Source: Halorhabdus rudnickae (GTDB lineage Archaea; Halobacteriota; Halobacteria; Halobacteriales; Haloarculaceae). From it: 64,000 nt of DNA. Every line of letters begins with the position of its first letter. The stretch's first letter is position 1. Under the pieces are notes generated by a model. That model was not told where the DNA came from. It searched no databases and worked only from the letters and a program-made list of their open reading frames with translations. The stretch covers positions 62,001 to 126,000 of the forward strand of contig NZ_CAAHFB010000001.1 of assembly GCF_900880625.1 (NCBI RefSeq), in the 5' to 3' direction. The translations under genes and the position numbers were made by a program. Shown here in pieces: positions 61,948 through 64,000 of this stretch.

Positions 61948-62766
61948 ATGGACGGGGTACTGCAACGCGATGGGGGGCAGACAAATCAGGAAGCGATCGA
62001 CCGGCAGATCCACTCCTGGCTGACCGGCGCGCCGACCCAACTCGCCGCCGATGCTGCCCGACCGTTCGACACAGACAGCGACCGGTTCCGTGGTCGATTT
62101 CTGTTGTTGGGAATGGCCACGACGGGCGAGCGCCAGCCGGACGATCTAGGAGTTCAGGCGGCAGCGACCGTCGAACTGCTCTATGGGCAGGCATTGTTGA
62201 ACGGACGGGCGTCGGGCCTCCTCGATACAGGCGTTCAGGGCATCGATCGCTCGCGCGCGTTACTGGCGAGCGATTACCTCCACTCGTTGGCGTACGCAGG
62301 CCTCCGTGATCTCGACGTTGAGCCGTCGATCGGGAAGGCGTGCTTTCGGTCCGTTTCGGCGGCCAGCAGCCGACTTGCCTCCGCCTGGGAACGCGTCGAA
62401 GAGAGTGGGTCGGAATCGATCGATCGCGTCCCGATCGAACCGATCGTTACGGCGACGGCGGGCGATCTCGCCGGCTTGCTCGGGCGTGCGGACGAGGACT
62501 GTCGGCGGGCGTTGCGGACGACCGGAGCTGTCTTGGGTGTCGCCCGGGGCCATTCCGACAGGGATAACTTCGAAACGGACCAACTTCAGTCGGTGAACGA
62601 TCTGCTTCCCGAGGAGTGGATGGAATCTGTCTTCGGAGACGGGATCGGTACCGACAATGTCGACGAACTTGTGGCACCACTGCCGGATTCGCAACCCCTC
62701 TCTCGCCTTCGGGAGCTTGCCGACTCTGTGTTCGCTGGATCAACGAATCGAATCACGCATGACTGA
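61948..62766 (+). CDS. Polyprenyl-synthetase-like protein (DUF7114 type)
   Basis: 272 residues from MDGVLQRDGGQTNQEAIDRQ; a GTG 6 bases upstream is an alternative. An all-helical protein with ATVELLYGQALLNGRASGLL and RALLASDYLHSLAYAGLRD, echoing the helix pattern of prenyl synthases. The DDxxD metal motifs are absent, so catalysis is unlikely as in true synthases. I recall this as a haloarchaeal family (DUF7114). A TetR regulator follows 107 bp downstream, and an operator-like palindrome sits upstream. Confidence 0.65.
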   Translation: MDGVLQRDGGQTNQEAIDRQIHSWLTGAPTQLAADAARPFDTDSDRFRGRFLLLGMATTGERQPDDLGVQAAATVELLYGQALLNGRASGLLDTGVQGIDRSRALLASDYLHSLAYAGLRDLDVEPSIGKACFRSVSAASSRLASAWERVEESGSESIDRVPIEPIVTATAGDLAGLLGRADEDCRRALRTTGAVLGVARGHSDRDNFETDQLQSVNDLLPEEWMESVFGDGIGTDNVDELVAPLPDSQPLSRLRELADSVFAGSTNRITHD

Positions 62767-62873
62767 TAGATTGTACGCACCGTCTCGAACGATGTGCCGA
62801 TGGGACGGAGTGCCGGCCGCTCGCGGTAGAACCTGTCTCGTCACGGCGGCCCGAGGCGGATTCAGACGGAGGG

Positions 62874-63485
62874 ATGTCTGTGATTGATGCTGATCCTGAC
62901 GGTGACACGTCGACTCGAGAGGCTATCATGCTCGCGACATTCCAGGCGTTGTGTACCCACGGGTACGCAGGGACGAGCATCTCCCGTATTGCCGAGGAGT
63001 TCCCGAAGAGTAAATCATTATTGTACTATCACTACGAGGACAAGGAGGAACTGCTTTCGGACTTCCTCGCTCACCTCCTCGACCAGCTCGAATCGGAACT
63101 ACATGACGATGTGGATGAGGCCCCGCTGGAACGCCTCGAAACGCTGCTCGATCTGCTCGCTCCCCACGACCCATCTGAGGAACGCATCCGGTTTTTCCAG
63201 GCGACGATGGAGATGCGGGCACAGGCGCCACACGAACCGGCCTATCGCGAGCAGTTCCAGCGGACGGACGACCTGGTTATCACGGTCTTCGTCGACGCAA
63301 TCGAGGACGGCATCGCGGACGGGACGTTCCGTGACGTCGATGCCGAACGGATCGCGGAGTTTATCCTGACGTCGCTGTACGGGACCCTCGACCGATCGGT
63401 TCTCCTCGAGGACCCCGAGCGTCTCGAAAACCTGCGTGACGAACTCGACCGATATATCGAGGAAACGCTACTCGCCGACGACTAG
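62874..63485 (+). CDS. TetR/AcrR family transcriptional regulator
   Basis: 203 residues. The N-terminal helix-turn-helix is standard: REAIMLATFQALCTHGYAGTS, ISRIAEEFPKSKSLLYYHYED (recognition helix SLLYYHY) and KEELLSDFL. The helical C-terminal ligand-binding domain has no recognised ligand. It lies just downstream of the polyprenyl-synthetase-like gene and may bind the palindrome at 61845. Convergent with leuS. Confidence 0.9.
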   Translation: MSVIDADPDGDTSTREAIMLATFQALCTHGYAGTSISRIAEEFPKSKSLLYYHYEDKEELLSDFLAHLLDQLESELHDDVDEAPLERLETLLDLLAPHDPSEERIRFFQATMEMRAQAPHEPAYREQFQRTDDLVITVFVDAIEDGIADGTFRDVDAERIAEFILTSLYGTLDRSVLLEDPERLENLRDELDRYIEETLLADD

Positions 63486-63544
63486 TCGTCGTGGTTGTCC
63501 CGTCCGATGGGAGCCGTGCGGGACGCGATCGTTCTCGTGGACGG

Positions 63545-64000
63545 CTAGTCGATGTGGATGGCCGGCTTGCCGGGTTCGGCACGGTCGGCCAGTTCCACGT
63601 TCTCGGTCGTGTCCGCTGGTTTCACGACGACCGTCACGTCGAACTCCTCGCGGAACAGCCAGCCGGCCCGTTCCAGCAGCGCACGTTCCCGTTCCGGATC
63701 GAGCACTGGTTCCAGCGAGCGACGGCGCTGTTCTAACTCCCCGAGATAGGGGCCGGCCGCCTCGCGATGTTCGGCGACGAGGTCGTCCTCGAGGGCCTGA
63801 CTGACGACTGCTTCGTCGGGATCGGCGTGGCGAACTGCCTCGTAGGCGTTGAACTTCCACTCGGGGGCGACGACGAACGTGATCCGTTCGGGGTGCTCGA
63901 TCCCGGCGACCTCGGTGATGTCCCGGACGTCTTCGCGCGTCCGGTCGATCAGCGCTCGTTCGATGCGATAGTCGTCGGTATCTCCCGCCGAGTCGGGCCA
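63545..64000 (-). CDS. leuS: Leucyl-tRNA synthetase, C-terminal part (runs off the window)
   Basis: Only the last 151 residues are visible; the gene begins beyond the right edge. The frame reads DYRIERALIDRTREDVRDIT, FVVAPEWKFNAYEAV and ends EPGKPAIHID. The pattern and this ending match the C-terminal tRNA-binding region of haloarchaeal LeuRS as I know it. The catalytic core is not in view. It converges on the TetR gene with about 59 bp between stops. Confidence 0.82.
   Translation of the reverse strand, partial: WPDSAGDTDDYRIERALIDRTREDVRDITEVAGIEHPERITFVVAPEWKFNAYEAVRHADPDEAVVSQALEDDLVAEHREAAGPYLGELEQRRRSLEPVLDPERERALLERAGWLFREEFDVTVVVKPADTTENVELADRAEPGKPAIHID

Overview
The window is haloarchaeal chromosome: GC-rich, strongly acidic proteins, small CPxCG zinc-finger proteins, Tat lipoproteins, archaeal replication genes (rfcL, priS, GINS), a fused folC-folP, a purN-purH fusion without an IMP cyclohydrolase domain, and class I HMG-CoA reductase. 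A GH3 beta-glucosidase plus 1-phosphofructokinase and class II aldolase point to a sugar-using haloarchaeon. Halorhabdus-like is my tentative guess; no search was run.

Layout. 1-1.3 kb: an ABC-2 exporter (ATPase, partial permease). 1.4-2.9 kb: rfcL. 2.9-6.5 kb: succinate dehydrogenase operon sdhCDBA. 6.6-8.8 kb: GH3 glycosidase. 9.0-9.25 kb: tRNA-Leu with a decayed partial copy downstream. 9.4-20.8 kb: mostly single genes (DUF309 protein, icd, acetyltransferase, hmgA, coxC and neighbours, esterase), with two tiny genes. 20.9-24.7 kb: fba, pfkB, a leuB-like gene and a membrane protein. 24.8-27 kb: purB, tRNA-Ser, a zinc-finger protein, cspA. 27-31.4 kb: a transducer and a membrane-anchored metallophosphoesterase. 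31.5-37.4 kb: purNH, two paralogous lipoproteins, folCP. 37.5-43.6 kb: AbrB/PhoU regulator, NAD-kinase-like protein, aldo/keto reductase, dnaK, grpE. 43.7-46.6 kb: XPB helicase with its Bax1 nuclease partner. 46.8-53.6 kb: RNA methyltransferase, PAC2 protein, LysE transporter, HD protein, acetyltransferase/zinc ribbon, Gfo/Idh/MocA dehydrogenase. 53.6-54.2 kb: a decayed DUF429 gene and tRNA-Gln. 54.4-59.8 kb: priS-GINS, an HtrA-like protease, hydrolases, a NYN protein. 59.9-60.35 kb: tRNA-Glu with a repeat array and a tiny membrane protein. 60.5-64 kb: sugar nucleotidyltransferase, polyprenyl-synthetase-like protein, TetR regulator, 3' end of leuS.

How genes work together. sdhCDBA with icd forms a stretch of the TCA cycle and respiratory chain, and coxC adds an oxidase subunit. 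pfkB and fba are two consecutive steps of fructose catabolism. purB and purNH supply purines and folCP the folate cofactor that purNH needs. rfcL, priS and GINS are replisome parts, XPB-Bax1 a repair pair, and grpE-dnaK the Hsp70 system (dnaJ is not here).

Most unusual signal. Three of the four tRNA genes (Ser, Gln, Glu) are each followed by a roughly 100-130 bp cassette. Each holds an inverted copy of that tRNA's own T-arm and then a direct copy of it. The Ser and Glu cassettes also share non-tRNA sequence although they lie 34 kb apart. The fourth tRNA (Leu) carries a different scar, a degenerate 5' half. I consider this the best candidate for something little described.
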